Positions 33,369 through 45,008 of a stretch of 64,000 nucleotides of DNA are shown one piece after another. The translations under genes and the position numbers were made by a program. The stretch covers positions 62,001 to 126,000 of the forward strand of contig NW_006768787.1 in NCBI RefSeq assembly GCF_000204055.1, given 5' to 3'. The notes beneath the pieces were generated by a model. That model was given only the letters and a program-made list of their open reading frames with translations, did no database searches and was not told the DNA's origin. The stretch is from Melampsora larici-populina 98AG31 (Eukaryota; Basidiomycota; Pucciniomycetes; Pucciniales; Melampsoraceae). The first letter of the stretch is position 1. Every line of letters begins with the position of its first letter.

Positions 33369-33939
33369 ATTAGAAAGGTGTGTCAAAAGGTCTCTCAACG
33401 CTTTGGGATTTGATAAAGCTAACCTTTTCGTCTGTACCTAACTTGTCTCACCTTGTAATGCCATCAGACTCAATTGGAAAGAACTTGTAGATCTCTTAAT
33501 TATTCCGCAATTACCTGGATATATCTCATATTCATGCTTCTGAAGTTTCTTATATCTAATGTGAAGTTTTGCGAACTTATCTTATGTATTTCCAAGAGTC
33601 CTTTGATTTCACTCTTCAATACGCGAGTGGGTAGGAGGAGGTACAGCGGGAGGGACGGCAAGTAATCTATGTCTCTTTCTCTATAACGTGTTCAACGCAC
33701 AATCCTTCTTATGTAGTCACCTATAAGACCCTTTAGTGTAGATCTCCGCCAGATATATGGATAGTAAATTCGAAGTAGACAGATGAAGATAAAAGAATGG
33801 TTAGGATGATCAACCCACCAAATGATCAAATGATGTCCAAAGTTTCAAAAACTTGGGTCGAATGACCTTCAGATGGGTATAAAGACAAGCCATTCGCCGT
33901 ATTTTTCCTTCTTGCTAGAAATATCTTGCCATCTTCATC
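33369..33939. other. Spacer between the two HeH-like genes
   Basis: No gene supported. The last 60 bases before 33940 are CT-rich with TCTTGCCATCTTCATC, a typical fungal leader. Confidence 0.35.
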
Positions 33940-34903
33940 ATGTCTTACGGATCCTACGTCCACTCCAGTATCTTCTTACCCGAGTATATCCTTGAAAGTG
34001 TTATTGATGGGCATAGTAATACTCCCAGGATTGATCCCGAAAGCTTCTTAAGTAAAGCTACGCCTAAAAAACTCTTAGAAGTCATCCTCGCATTTTTCCC
34101 TCATTTCAAATTCACTCAAAACGCTCAAGAAGATCACGAGCTTCTACGTATGATCTTTGTCGAAATGGTCGCCCCACGCCTTAGAAACCTACAACTCCCT
34201 TCTCAAACCGACACCAAGTACATCGAAGCTCCACTCATCAGAGAAAAGTTTGGGCCTCGCCAAGATCCCAGATGCGTGGACTCGGCAGCTGACCTCGACC
34301 TCGACCACGAGAGGAAACGTCTGTTCGATATTTATTGTCTTCCTCACCTCAAGAACGGCCAATATCGTCAGGCAGTCAAAGGTTTAGACAAATTTATCAA
34401 AACTTACAAGTTCTTAACTCAACATGAGCTCGATTCAGTCCACTCTGCTCAAGAAGAAGCTCAAGAGAGCCTTGACGATCATCTTAGCTATCTTACCGAA
34501 ATTCATAAGAAGGTCGAGAGGCTCCACCTTCAATTGCGCGACGGTACATTTGGCGTGCCCTCCTACTCAAACCAAGACAAAGTGTTCTATGATTGCCTCC
34601 AGATCGATCTCACTACCTTGCGAAATCGTCGGATCTTATTTAATACGAGCTTACAAGATCTCGGATTGATTTCAGCTTTGGCCGAACATCATAAGTAAGT
34701 TATACATTGATAATAAAATTCCATACATATGCTGATTCTGACTACCATCTTTTAGGGACTTGCTCGCCCAAAATCAACTCAGCGATTCTTCAAGCAATTC
34801 TGAAACGCAAGACACCGAAAAAGACCATCATTCAACCACCCCTAATTCTGAAGCGCAAGATACCGAAAAAGGCCATCATTCAATCATCCCTCGAGATACT
34901 TGA
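33940..34903 (+). CDS. HeH/LEM-like domain protein with helical C-terminus
   Basis: Exon 1 33940-34694 and exon 2 34756-34903. The 61-nt intron (GTAAGT..TTTTAG) keeps frame and gives 300 residues. Residues 10-85 repeat the cargo HeH-like pattern (IFLPEYILESVID, KKLLEVILAFFPHFKF, ELLRMIFVEMVAPRLR). Residues 110-250 are helical (CLPHLKNGQYRQAVKGLDKF; HLSYLTEIHKKVERL) with a TPR-like look. The tail has two copies of a short S-x-x-Q-DTEK-x-HHS repeat. It is a diverged paralogue of the upstream gene and appears intact. Proposed DNA or chromatin binding is inference from the domain resemblance. Confidence 0.55.
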
Positions 34904-35754
34904 CATGACTCGAATTGATCAAAGTAAGTCTTGCGACTACATATCAAGCCAATCTGACCGTGATATTCATTTCAACCAAACTGACTCCGTCCTTTCTATG
35001 AAATCTGTGTAGGCACATCATAGATTCGGCCACCCATGTCTTACACGTGCTTGACAGCTCTCGATTGTTTCCTAAATCTTCTCTTCTCTGCTGTAGGCGT
35101 TAATGAATGCATATCATGTAGTTCTTATTCCTTTACAATGCTTGAGTACCCAGAAAAACAGATTTTTATGGTTCTTGCCTTTGTGATGGATTGGGTGTGA
35201 TGGATGAGCTTACTTATTGAGATATTCTTTGATATCATTTTGTCACGTTTCTTATCATTTTCTCATTTGCCTTATTTGAATGGATCAGGACTTGGCGTGT
35301 GAGGCGTGTGACGATGACTGAGAGCCTCATGCCACGAGCACTTTGAGCTTTAAAAGTCTCAGATTCATCCTATTAGACTCAGCTTGACTTTCGAACTTCA
35401 CATGGCGAGTTCGAACTTCAAATCATTTCTCGCTCAGCTTACCTTTCACGCTTCAGATGGTGAGTTCGAACTTCAAATATTCGACTCAGCTTGACTTTCG
35501 AACTTCAAATGAACTTTGAACTAAGAGGACGGAGCTCTATGGAGGCAAAATTTCAGGTTAAATACTGCAGCTTGTATATTCGTGCTATCTAATGAAGGAT
35601 GCCTTCTGACAAATAAAATCTCTCAAAGATACAAGATAGTTAAACCAGGCCATATGCTACATATATCTAGTGCTCAAAAAGAGAATTCTCAAGCAGAGGT
35701 AACAACAGTACTCTCAGTTTGTTTTCAGCCACAAAATCGAACCATATGTACGCC
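34904..35754. other. Intergenic region with TTCGAA array
   Basis: No gene supported. Contains the array 35390-35520 and a fragment of the 110-bp tandem repeat (GTGTGAGGCGTGTGACGATG near 35297), linking it to the flanks of A and B. Confidence 0.45.
35390..35520. repeat. TTCGAA motif array, third copy
   Basis: About four units of the type CTCAGCTTGACTTTCGAACTTC followed by GTGAGTTCGAACTTCAAAT. It is the most regular of the three arrays and lies downstream of the 35755-37075 gene. Confidence 0.65.
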
Positions 35755-37075
35755 TCACTGGTCAGTAAGGACCCTACCTAGTGAGATCTGCTCAGATGAT
35801 GAACCTGGTGAGATGCTCGTGACGTGACTGCGTATGGCATCCAGCAGTATCAGACACTGCATGTCAACTTCATGGGAGTTTTTGGAGCTTTTCATGCGAT
35901 CGACTATCGAACCCTGGATAGTAATTACCCCCAATGATTTATGATCAGTGTCGGAAGTGTAAAATGATACCACTGGGTACTCACAAGCCACGAATTGATG
36001 TTGTCTTGATAGAGCTTTAAAACAGGCCTTTTGTCATCCAAAAACGTTGAAATCTCATGTGTGTGATTCAGAATTCCCGTGATTGATTGTAGAAGTTCGT
36101 TTGAGGGCCGACTGCCGGTTGACCCAAACACCTTAGTGATATGGCTGAATTTAGAGCTCTCTATCATTCTCCTTTCCAACATGTGAAGTTGGTATCTTGC
36201 GTCCTCATTGGCTTTGTTTGTGAGCTGGATGGTATCAAGTATAGTCGCAATTGACCTTGTAAGGAGCGTTAACAAATCGCGATGACGGTCAAGGACCCTT
36301 TTTGCGGTGTGCATGTCCCGAGCAGCTTCCTCTCGATTGAACCATAAGACGAACTGTATAGCGTTATTTCAGTGATTGGCAGTCTGCTGTATCAATGGTT
36401 TGTCACCTTACTCACCTCTCGCATGAAGATATCAAGCTCCATTTGACCTTTCCCATTGAGTTGGCGCATCATATCGGATACTAGATCTATATTATCGGAA
36501 ACTTTTACCAGTAGCTTCACGGCAGCTGAAGACTCTGAATAGTCCATGGAAGTCTTCAAGACACCCAATAACTCTCTTAGAGAAAGTACGTCGATGTGTT
36601 TCAATGTAACATCATCACTGAGAGACTTCATTGATTGGATGAATGTGATCGGGGTGTGTTGAATCTTGCGAAGTTCTCCCAATGCACGACCTGACTTTAT
36701 TTGATTTGTCGCCTCTTTTAGCTGGTCAACGTTTATAGCTGATGAGCTTCTAGGAAACCACGAGATATCATATTTGTGAGAGTGAGCAAGATTCAATGAT
36801 AACAAAAATAAGTATGGGACAATTTACCCCTGAAATAAATACCAAGCCAGGATCAGTACCATAGAAGATAGTGCTATATACCGTATCTGAAAACTGTGAC
36901 GCTGATTACGCTCGGCCTTGTGGTCCGGTAGAGAATTCGATTCGGGCGTGTTCAGTTTGGTATCATTCAGTTTTGCATCGTTCATTTTTCCATCGGGGGA
37001 TATTTCCATGCTGGATGCCAGCCAGTTGGGGTTCATATTCGGTGAAGATGTATCATAACTAGATATCATAGCCAT
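35755..37075 (-). CDS. Membrane-anchored helical protein
   Basis: Four exons that fit exactly: 37075-36828, 36749-36416, 36353-35985 and 35913-35755. Introns of 78, 62 and 71 nt all have GT..AG borders and correct phases, giving 369 residues. The N-terminal 60 residues are soluble and acidic/polar. One membrane span follows (YIALSSMVLILAWYLFQG). The rest is helical with coiled-coil character (VLDRHRDLLTLLTRSIATI; YQLHMLERRMIES). It is divergently transcribed from a similar-sized membrane/helical gene at 37880. The two have the same plan but are too diverged for me to align with confidence. Similar TM-plus-helix proteins are common in mushroom genomes, from general familiarity only. No lesion seen. 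Confidence 0.65.
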
Positions 37076-37879
37076 GGCAGTTCAATTTACAATAAAGCAA
37101 AGGGTTTTTGTGAAGAAGTAGATGGATCTTTCTATGTAGGAGTTCTATACACTTTGAAATTGCAGAAGCTGGGGGAGCCCTCTAATAAATACGGTGGGTT
37201 AGGCTACATCATCAGGCTATGTCTTTGCTCAAGGAAGTCCGCCATCATACGCAGTCTTCAAGCAATAGCCACTGAGCCTCGTACTCGTGGCTATTGTGTC
37301 ATGAGCCGTTTGCACAAATCAAACATGATGAGCGGATGTCACATCTCGAAGAGGATCAACCAGCTGCAACTCCAGAAATGACTGAGCCTCAACTGAAACT
37401 CAGCTGTGTAGGTTTGTTGAGGTCGCGAAACTCACATTCTATTTACTTCTCACTCAGACCCACTCGTTTAGACGTCAACTTAAACTGCTTCGACGCGTAT
37501 TGTGTCTACTTGATTACGTCAAGGTACGAACGTAAACCTGAGTTCCCGAAAATTCTCAAACTTTCATGATAGACCCCTTTGATCTTTAATGCTTCGCTTC
37601 AACGTATACCCCCCTTTAATGTAGAAAAATTTTGATCGACAAAGGATACGCGGAGTAATACTCGACTATCTGAGGTAGGAAGACTCAGAATCTTGGTCAG
37701 TTCAGCCTTTTCATCTCAACTTTTCGACTCGTGGCTCAGATCAAGCCTTCGAACCCTTTGGAAACATACAATCTCTTATTCGCGTACGTGTTTTGTGAGG
37801 CCAAGACTCGTTCTGATATTGAGCTTGTGACTGACAGATTACTCGTATACTCCAAATTTCCCTCTACGCCTTCAGGTCA
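37076..37879. promoter_or_regulatory. Divergent intergenic region
   Basis: An 804-bp region between the divergent start codons of the two membrane-helical genes, presumably holding both promoters. No gene is supported. Confidence 0.4.
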
Positions 37880-39100
37880 ATGAATCCATTAGCCATGTCA
37901 AGACACCTTCTTGGATGGGTTGCATTGGCTTTGTTAGTGGTAACGATTCCAGCTATCCCCAAAAGTCTTCACCAGTACCTCATCGGGAGTTTCAGTATTC
38001 GCGTTCCGACAGCCTCGTACTGGTACTGTACCTATATTGGTGGGCCTTATTTCTGTGGACCCAAAGGCCATAGTCACTCGAGAAAGGTGGCTTCACTATC
38101 AAACACTGTCACGTCGACTGCACGGTCCGCTGGTGATATCTTCGAGTCGATTCTTGACCTTGGAAATCCTAATCATGTTTGCCTTTACCAAGATGAAATA
38201 CTAGAGCTTTCTCAGGCCATCGCTGCATCAGACATACTAGAGAAGAAAGACCACCTTGCCGAATGTATTCAAAACCTTGGTGAGACGACCAGAGATGTGA
38301 GGGACAAGGTGAATCTGTTGAACAGTGCGAGTATCTCATTTTTGCGAAAGGTTTTTCAGAAGGTGAGAGCATCGGTTCTTCTTGAACAATTGATCACGAT
38401 TTAACGGCGGTCCAGCCCTGAACTGACATTCAAATTGTGAAACCCAAGCTCGAAGTGATCCGACTCGTACTGACTTCCATCGCCGATGGGGAAGATAAAT
38501 ACTTGACTACATCAGCATATGACCGATTTGGTGATCTGGTCCAAACCATATCGGAAGGTTTTTCTGGCCTGCAAGCGCAGATAGATGATGCCATTCCCCT
38601 GGCCAGGAGAGGCTCGGATTTCGCTGCGAGTGTCGGTGCTCAATTTGCAGAGGAAAACATGCAGCTACGAAAGTTCAAGGCTGGCATCCCAATTTGGAAA
38701 CGTTTAATGAACTTCGGAAGCTGGGGTAGTCAATCGCTCAATAGGAATATCGCAATGACTTCAGCAAGCGCATCGACATTAAGGTCTATTGCGACGAAGC
38801 TCGAAGACCTCCGTGCAACTCTTGTGACCTTTGAGGGCAATGCGAAACATTTTCGAGTAAGTGTATCTATAGATTGACTAAAGGCTAGATAAATTGCTGA
38901 TGATATTCAATTTTCAGGCTGAAATTATTGGCAATCACGTGGCGTGTCGTGAGCTAGCAATCGAAGACGAGTTTCGCGCAATGAGCCAGGTCATTGCTCG
39001 CTTCAACCAGCTTTCCGAGGCAGCTGCTATCAAGTCTAAAACAACTCGCCTGATTTTGCCTACCCCAACCCTTGAAGGTGTTCACCGATTTACTACTTAG
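37880..39100 (+). CDS. Membrane-anchored helical protein
   Basis: Three exons, 37880-38362, 38449-38856 and 38918-39100. All are in phase 0, with introns of 86 nt (GTGAGA..AAG, weaker acceptor) and 61 nt (GTAAGT..TTCAG), giving 357 residues. A hydrophobic N-terminus (LLGWVALALLVVTIPAIP) is a signal or membrane anchor. A CxxxxxGPYFCGPKG stretch follows. The remainder is amphipathic helix (CIQNLGETTRDVRDKVNLL; LRSIATKLEDLRATLVTF). Divergent partner of 35755-37075. No stop or frameshift seen. Function unknown. Confidence 0.65.
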
Positions 39101-39209
39101 TTCAGAAAATCCATAACTTATCACTCTCGGAATACACCGAATTCCAGTTCACAGCTCATTTAACTTCCTCTTATACCTGTTGTCTAAATTGACATCTCTT
39201 TGTATATAT

Positions 39210-40025
39210 CACTACACCAAATGTAATCTTTACCGGGCGGTAAAGAAAACTACTGACATAGAAAAGTCCTGAGGCAACAGGAAGAGAGCTAAAAATCTGA
39301 AAAAATATGCACCTTGTTCCTAGATGTTGGGGCGTCATGATGAGTATTTTTTTGTATTTTACAGGCAGATATTGGTTTATGTACTAACAATAAACGCTGA
39401 AAATCATCAAAAACTCACATGTAACAATACCTGAACTATGGGTCATGAGTATGAAGACAATATTTTGTGGTCTAAAAACTTCAATAACTTTTGCAATTCT
39501 GCTCCAAATAACTCAATTTTTGGTTCATTCAAAAGCTGAACTATTTTCCTTCACACTTCATAATGTTAGTAAGGTGCTATCTAGTCATTTAAACACTCTA
39601 CATATGTTCAAACAGTTCTGCATGAATAGCTCTGTAGGATCTTTTTTAGACCAGCTACATATGTGATGTCACAATGAAAAATGTAGAGGGAAGGCTCACC
39701 TTCTTAATGCACTGTAAATCGAGTGATTTGATTCAGAACTGCAAAAGTTATTGATGTTTGAAGATTCAAAAATCCTGTCTTCAAAGTCAAGGGCCAAATT
39801 TCAGGTATTGTTACAGGTGGGTTTTTGATGATTCTCAGCCTTTATTGTTAGTACATTAACCAATATCTGTGTGTAAAATACAAAAAAATACTTGTCATGA
39901 CGCCCCAACATCTAGGAACAAGGTGCATATTGTTTCAGATTTTTAGCTCTCTTCCTGTTGCCTCAGGACTTTTCTATGTCAGTAGTTTTCTTTACCGCCC
40001 GGTAAAGATGACATTTTGTGTAGTG
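39210..40025. mobile_element. Non-autonomous CACTA foldback element, 816 bp (copy 2)
   Basis: Starts CACTACACCAAATG and ends TTTTGTGTAGTG, with TAT duplicated at 39207-39209 and 40026-40028. Arms of about 400 bp are mutually inverted. It has the same length as copy 1 and the same order of blocks (subterminal hairpin, ATATGCA(C/T)CTTGTT block, GTACTAACAAT block) but much sequence change. Its hairpin is CTTTACCGGGCGGTAAAG. Confidence 0.92.
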
Positions 40026-40028
40026 TAT

Positions 40029-40829
40029 GAGGTTTTTCATTCTTCATTTTCAAATGTTTTTCAATAAGCCATGTTATAAAGGGCCCTATTCTTCTACGGA
40101 TTCTAAGCTAAGGCAGTAGCCACATGTTGAGATGAAAAGTGTCAGATATCCCACTCCTATCACGTAGCATGGAGCCGCTGTGCTACGGTGCATGCTATGG
40201 GCAGTATAGGTGTGCCAGCGTCGATGTCAATGATTCAGTTAGAAAATCAAAATCGATAGACTCGAACATCCCACTCCCATGTTTTCTTCATATTCATACA
40301 AAAGTAAGATAGAAGTGGATCCCTTCAAAATTTTATCCAGCAAAACAATCAACACCGGACTGGCCTATCATACATTATCACGTAGCAGATGAAAAACGCT
40401 AGCCCGTGCCCCACATCATTCAACTCTCTACGCGCATAGACCAACCCACAATCAATCAACTCTCTACGCACATAGACCAACACACACAATCAATAAGAAG
40501 TCCAGCGACACAAGCATATGAAACTCTGGGTACAGTCCTCATCTGTTCTCATTGGAAGACTCGTCAAGCATTAATCTTTAAATCGTATCGGCGACGACTC
40601 TCTGGATCAAGTAACACTGTAGCAGCCGCCGTAATCTGAAACAAAGGAATATTATGAGATTCAAGATATGATGCACATAGGTTGTATTCTAGCTTACCTG
40701 TTGTGCTACGCCAGTGTGTCCACCCTTATCTGGATGAAAATACAACATGCAAGACTTCCAATGACTCTTGATCTTGGCCGGAATAGCCATTGGGGTCAGA
40801 GCAAGCCGCTGGTTAAGGGAGTCGAGATT
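40029..40829. other. Spacer, no gene seen
   Basis: Contains a short tandem repeat (CAACTCTCTACGC(A/G)CATAGACCAAC, about 40421-40480). No supported gene. Confidence 0.4.
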
Positions 40830-42039
40830 TTAATTAGCTCTCTTTTGGCATATAAGGATATTCGCGCTGGCCAAACTCACTTTGTATAGTGTGGGTTCCC
40901 TTCCTTTTTGGGCTCGATGTCTGCAAGACGTGGTGTCGCACTGCTCTTTGTTACTGGTTTGCCTATAAAGCTGTGCCATCCAAAGATAATTTTTATCAAG
41001 ATGATTGATATAGAAACGGCTTTCAGCATCCCATACTCGCTTCAAAATCTCTTCTCCCTGGAGTGGTTGGCCAACATGCAAATACACCTCGGCAAGAAGT
41101 AGGTGGATTTTGACGATCCTTTCTTTCAATTTTGATTCATATAGTTTGTTTTCTGCTGTGATGCGACTTATCTCCCCCTCCAAAAGCAAGATGGCATCTT
41201 GTGATTGCTCTCGAGACAGAAAATCTTGACCATACATATATACCAGATCCAAAATATCATTGATGGTGAATTCGTCTTGACAACTTTCTGGTGTAAACTC
41301 CTGGTGAAGGTGAAGAGCATTATTTTTTTCAGTCATCTGTTTCAGTGAGTGAGAGTTGTTCATAGCAGGTATTGACGCACGTATTTCTTAGTATTAGAAG
41401 AATTTTGTAACCTATCCTCAATCTCGAAGTACAAATGGGATAGTTCCAGATACTTTGGATGTGTCGCAGGTATGGCTAGACTTGAATCTGGGTTCCAGGC
41501 TTGTTGAAGGATATCGGAGGCCGCTTGCGGATGATTTAGCTTCAAGTAACACCGTGTTAGATTGAAACAAGACAGAATCCACCCTGAATGGGGACCTCTG
41601 TTGGTCACACCGTTTTTTCTTTCACATTTTAACATGTTGGCGGTATACAAATCCAGGAGTTGCAGATATATTGCTACAGCGTCTGTGTATCTTCCTGTTG
41701 AGTCGGCAAATGCAGCGTTATTCATGAGGTGATTGATGAATTGTTGATCATCCAACCTTGAATCAGGCGGTGTTCGATGAGACTTGTTAGTAGAAGTGTT
41801 GAAGAGATAGGAGACTTAGTCATCTCAAGGAAGTCCAGATTTCAAGTATATGATGAACCCACCATACTCCCCACTTTGCGGCATTTGATTGAGTGAAAAT
41901 CCTGCGCTGACGCGTCACTTGATTCGGCTTCTAGTACGCCCCCATATGATCTCTTGTGGCGGGATGAAGCTGGTGCCTCACTTGATTCAATTCGTAGTAC
42001 ATGATTGTAGGATGTCCCGCCACCGGAAGAAACACTCAT
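40830..42039 (-). CDS. TPR-like repeat protein
   Basis: Exons 42039-41863, 41782-41381 and 41336 to about 40830. The 80-nt intron (GTGGGT..AACAAG) and 44-nt intron (GTGCGT..AACAG) keep frame. The first exon is Ser-rich. The rest has TPR-like helical pairs: AFADSTGRYTDAVAIYLQLL, CFNLTRCYLKLNHPQAASDIL, LLLAEVYLHVGQPLQGEEIL. TPRs bind other proteins. The 3' end is uncertain: a 34-nt GT..AG segment near 40955-40920 could remove the last part and end the protein at KKEGNPHYTK. If the 44-nt intron is rejected, the two frames overlap at ATGA and the gene is frameshifted. Confidence 0.6.
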
Positions 42040-42855
42040 TTCGAAAGTAATTGGGTGCGGTACAAATTGTTAACAACCAAAACAGTCCAAGTGTCAGTGT
42101 CTGCGAGGTTGATGGCTGGCTAATCTTACGACGGATGGGGATAGTTCGAACTTCGTTGCTCTAAGTGCGCTTGATTGAGTTCAGCCCACACCACCTTTAT
42201 GGAGGTATCGAGTCCATCAGCTCAACAACAAGTCAGACTCAACAATTCAGACTCGGTTCAGATTTGAGTTTGAACTTCCTTGCTCTATGTAAGTTTAATT
42301 GAGTTTAACCCAGGCCTCCTTTCTTGAGCTATGATCGAGTCCATCTGCTCAACAACGAGCCAGACGCCGTTCAGATATGTGAATGTTCATCCTTGAATTC
42401 TGGAGTCCAACACTCCACTACGCAGCTTAGCTCAGGTACTTGGGTCCGCAGGAACTTCGGAAAAAGATTCCTCAGAGAATCAATCTCATCTCCCAAGTTG
42501 CGCTATGTATGTAATAGTACTTTCGGCTGGGATACGTGCACACAAAGGCGCCTATGTTTGCTTGCGTATTCCACGTTTTTGCGTTTAGTCCAAGACGTTT
42601 CATCTCAGCCATCCGGGCTCAGTCCGGCGCATGGAACTCATGAACATAGTGCATCTGTGATGTCAGTTGTCAGTATATATATCTATGAACTCAATGGTTA
42701 CATGAATTACTCTCAACTCGCGGCTTGCACTCGATTCATTCTGATATCTATTTTCTCTCCTCATTGAAGCAGTGGTTAATCTTCGCAAGCTATAAGCCTT
42801 TGACCTTATCCAAAGCCCATAATTAAATTCGATACAAGACATTACCCAACCCATA
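42040..42855. other. Region between the divergent TPR-like and SUN genes
   Basis: Holds a diverged direct duplication (about 42140-42240 and 42255-42350: GTTCGAACTTCGTTGCTCTAAG against GTTTGAACTTCCTTGCTCTATG). A 147-codon frame (42324-42767) is not supported by any feature. Confidence 0.4.
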
Positions 42856-44008
42856 ATGCCAAGTCTTGAGGTATGCCAGTCAAGCGAGGGGGTACCACTC
42901 AGCTTCGGTCGTAGCGCTGGACTACGAGCTAGGAAAGCTATCACTGAACTTTCACGACATGCCCCTGCAATGCATATTTGGTTATTGATATTCCTTGCGA
43001 TGAGTTCGTGCATGTTTAAACTCGGTCTATGTCTTGAAGGCTGATTCAACCTCTCATATAGCTACATGCGGTCGGATTCACCTTCTTGATCGACGTTTGA
43101 AAAAAGCCGAAGGTGACCTCCAGTACATGCGAGTACACCTGAACTCCCAAACTTCGAGTGGCGACACAGCTTCCATGGTGGAACTTCGAACCCCTAACCC
43201 CGACGTGCGAGGAGCGGTGCCAGTAGCAACAGGTCATGTTCGTGTGTACACAGAAATAGATGACATTGAAATCAGCATGAACGTTGATAGTGAAGGAATA
43301 CATACCATCACACAGGAAAATAAATTACGAACCGGGGACAACAATCAGCTGGGTAGAATTACAGAGGATTGCTCTTCGTCGGGCGATCTGGAAATGGAAA
43401 CGAGCTACATGGCACGCGAAGCTTTCAAGCAATGCATCAAGGATCGAGATGGCCAAAGAGACTTCGCTTTTCTAAAAACTGGAGGATATGTGATTCAATC
43501 CTTGACTTCACCCTCCTTTGTTCCCTCTACAACTTGGAGACGGCGTCTCTCTTGGTGGAGAGCATTACGTGGATCCAACTTACAGGCGAGTTTACCAGAA
43601 ATTGCACTGAAAGGTGATGGTTCAGCCGGAAACTGTTGGCCTTTGGAAGGACCAGTTGGACAGCTAGGGATAGGCCTCAGTCGAACCATTGACATCACCT
43701 CCTTGTCAATTGAACACATTGGAGCGCAATTAGCGCAAAATGACATCACCGCGGCACCTAGAGAATTCGAACTTTGGGGCCTCGATGACAATCACAATCA
43801 ATCAGCGAACGGGACTCTTTTGTTCAAAGGAGTATACAGTATCTCTAGCCCCAGCTCACCCTTACAGAATTTCGAAATACCAAGAACACATCCTTTGGTG
43901 TACAGTAAAGTACTTTTCAAAATCACCTCAAACTATGGACACTCTGGATATACGTGCATTTATCGGGTGAGGATACACGGGAAGCCAATTGCTGGAAAGG
44001 ATATATAA
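42856..44008 (+). CDS. SUN-domain protein
   Basis: SUN proteins cross the inner nuclear membrane and bind KASH proteins in the perinuclear space, linking chromatin to the cytoskeleton. Exon 1 42856-43024 encodes about 40 residues and one membrane span (HIWLLIFLAMSSCMF). Exon 2 43062-44008 follows a 37-nt intron (GTCTAT..ATATAG) in frame; the total is 371 residues. After a linker (RRLKKAEGDLQYMRVHL) comes a full C-terminal SUN domain: FAFLKTGGYVIQSLTSPSF, GNCWPLEGPVGQLGI, ITSLSIEHIG, APREFELWGLDD, YSKVLFKITSNYG and TCIYRVRIHG. The core motifs are all present and in order, so it should fold. The protein is short for the family, with little coiled coil. The very short intron is the weakest point. 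It lies between the TPR-like gene (divergent) and Zn2Cys6-like copy 2. Confidence 0.85.
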
Positions 44009-44734
44009 GATATAAGTCTTCCTTGTACAAACTTGATTGATTTTCACATTTATGTTTTATTTCTCTCGTACTCCTTTCTGAATGTTGATGTCGGCTGAGA
44101 CTTCTAGAACACGTATATTTTTGTATGATAATTAAAAGGTCCACTCGTACCAGACGAGTTTCACTTGGTCTATTTCTGCCTATCTTAGTCACAAGTTCCC
44201 ACTCCCAGTGTTCATTCACGAGTTGATCAACTCAGATATAGTGCTACTCAAGTTAATCCTATAGTTTTCTAAACTGATTTGCTCAGCTTTTCTCTTGGTC
44301 CACTAAACACATCCTCTCAATTGGGTAATACATGTATGCTATCAATTTTACATGCTGAGAAAGTCATTATATAATTATACATTTATGTAAGTATCTCAAG
44401 ATTTTCTCATCATTGTCATTCAGATATGGATATCAGAGGGAATTGTGAAGACTGTGAGTCGAGGAGATAGGCATACTTAATTTGGGCTCTAAATGAGCCT
44501 TCATGCTTTATGGTACATAGTCACTTCGAACGCCCATCCTTGAAAAGATTGGATTTAGCGCTGTACAACTACGGTCAAACGCAGGGTATCATTCAGATTC
44601 CTTTCCCGGTGCGGTGATGGAGGTGTGAGTCTCAAAAGCTATTTTCGATCCTCTCCAAATGACTTGAGTTTCAATCTTCCGACAAGCAAAAAATCGAACT
44701 GATCTTGTAAATCGAACTTTCGAATGTCGAAACA
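44009..44734. other. 3' flank of the SUN gene, no gene seen
   Basis: AT-rich spacer up to duplication D. Confidence 0.4.
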
Positions 44735-45008
44735 TCTGAACTTGAAGCTTGAAGCTCAAAGCTCGTTGAAGTCGAACTGGAACTGGAACTGGAAATCGAT
44801 GTTGGCGTTCAAAGTTTGAATTCTCAAAGAAGGGCAGACTGTACAGACACGTTGAAATTATCAAATTTTTATATCTTACGTCCATCATTAAAATTGGGAC
44901 ACTTTACATTCAGGAACTTGATTTTGAGACTTCGAAAGGAACAAAGATAGAAATATACGGGCCACCATTTTTTTATCAAAGCAAGTAAACAGAAATAACA
45001 ACATTAGT

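Noticed and set aside
42324..42767. 147-codon plus-strand frame
   Set aside because: It overlaps a degenerate local duplication between two divergent genes and has no recognisable feature.
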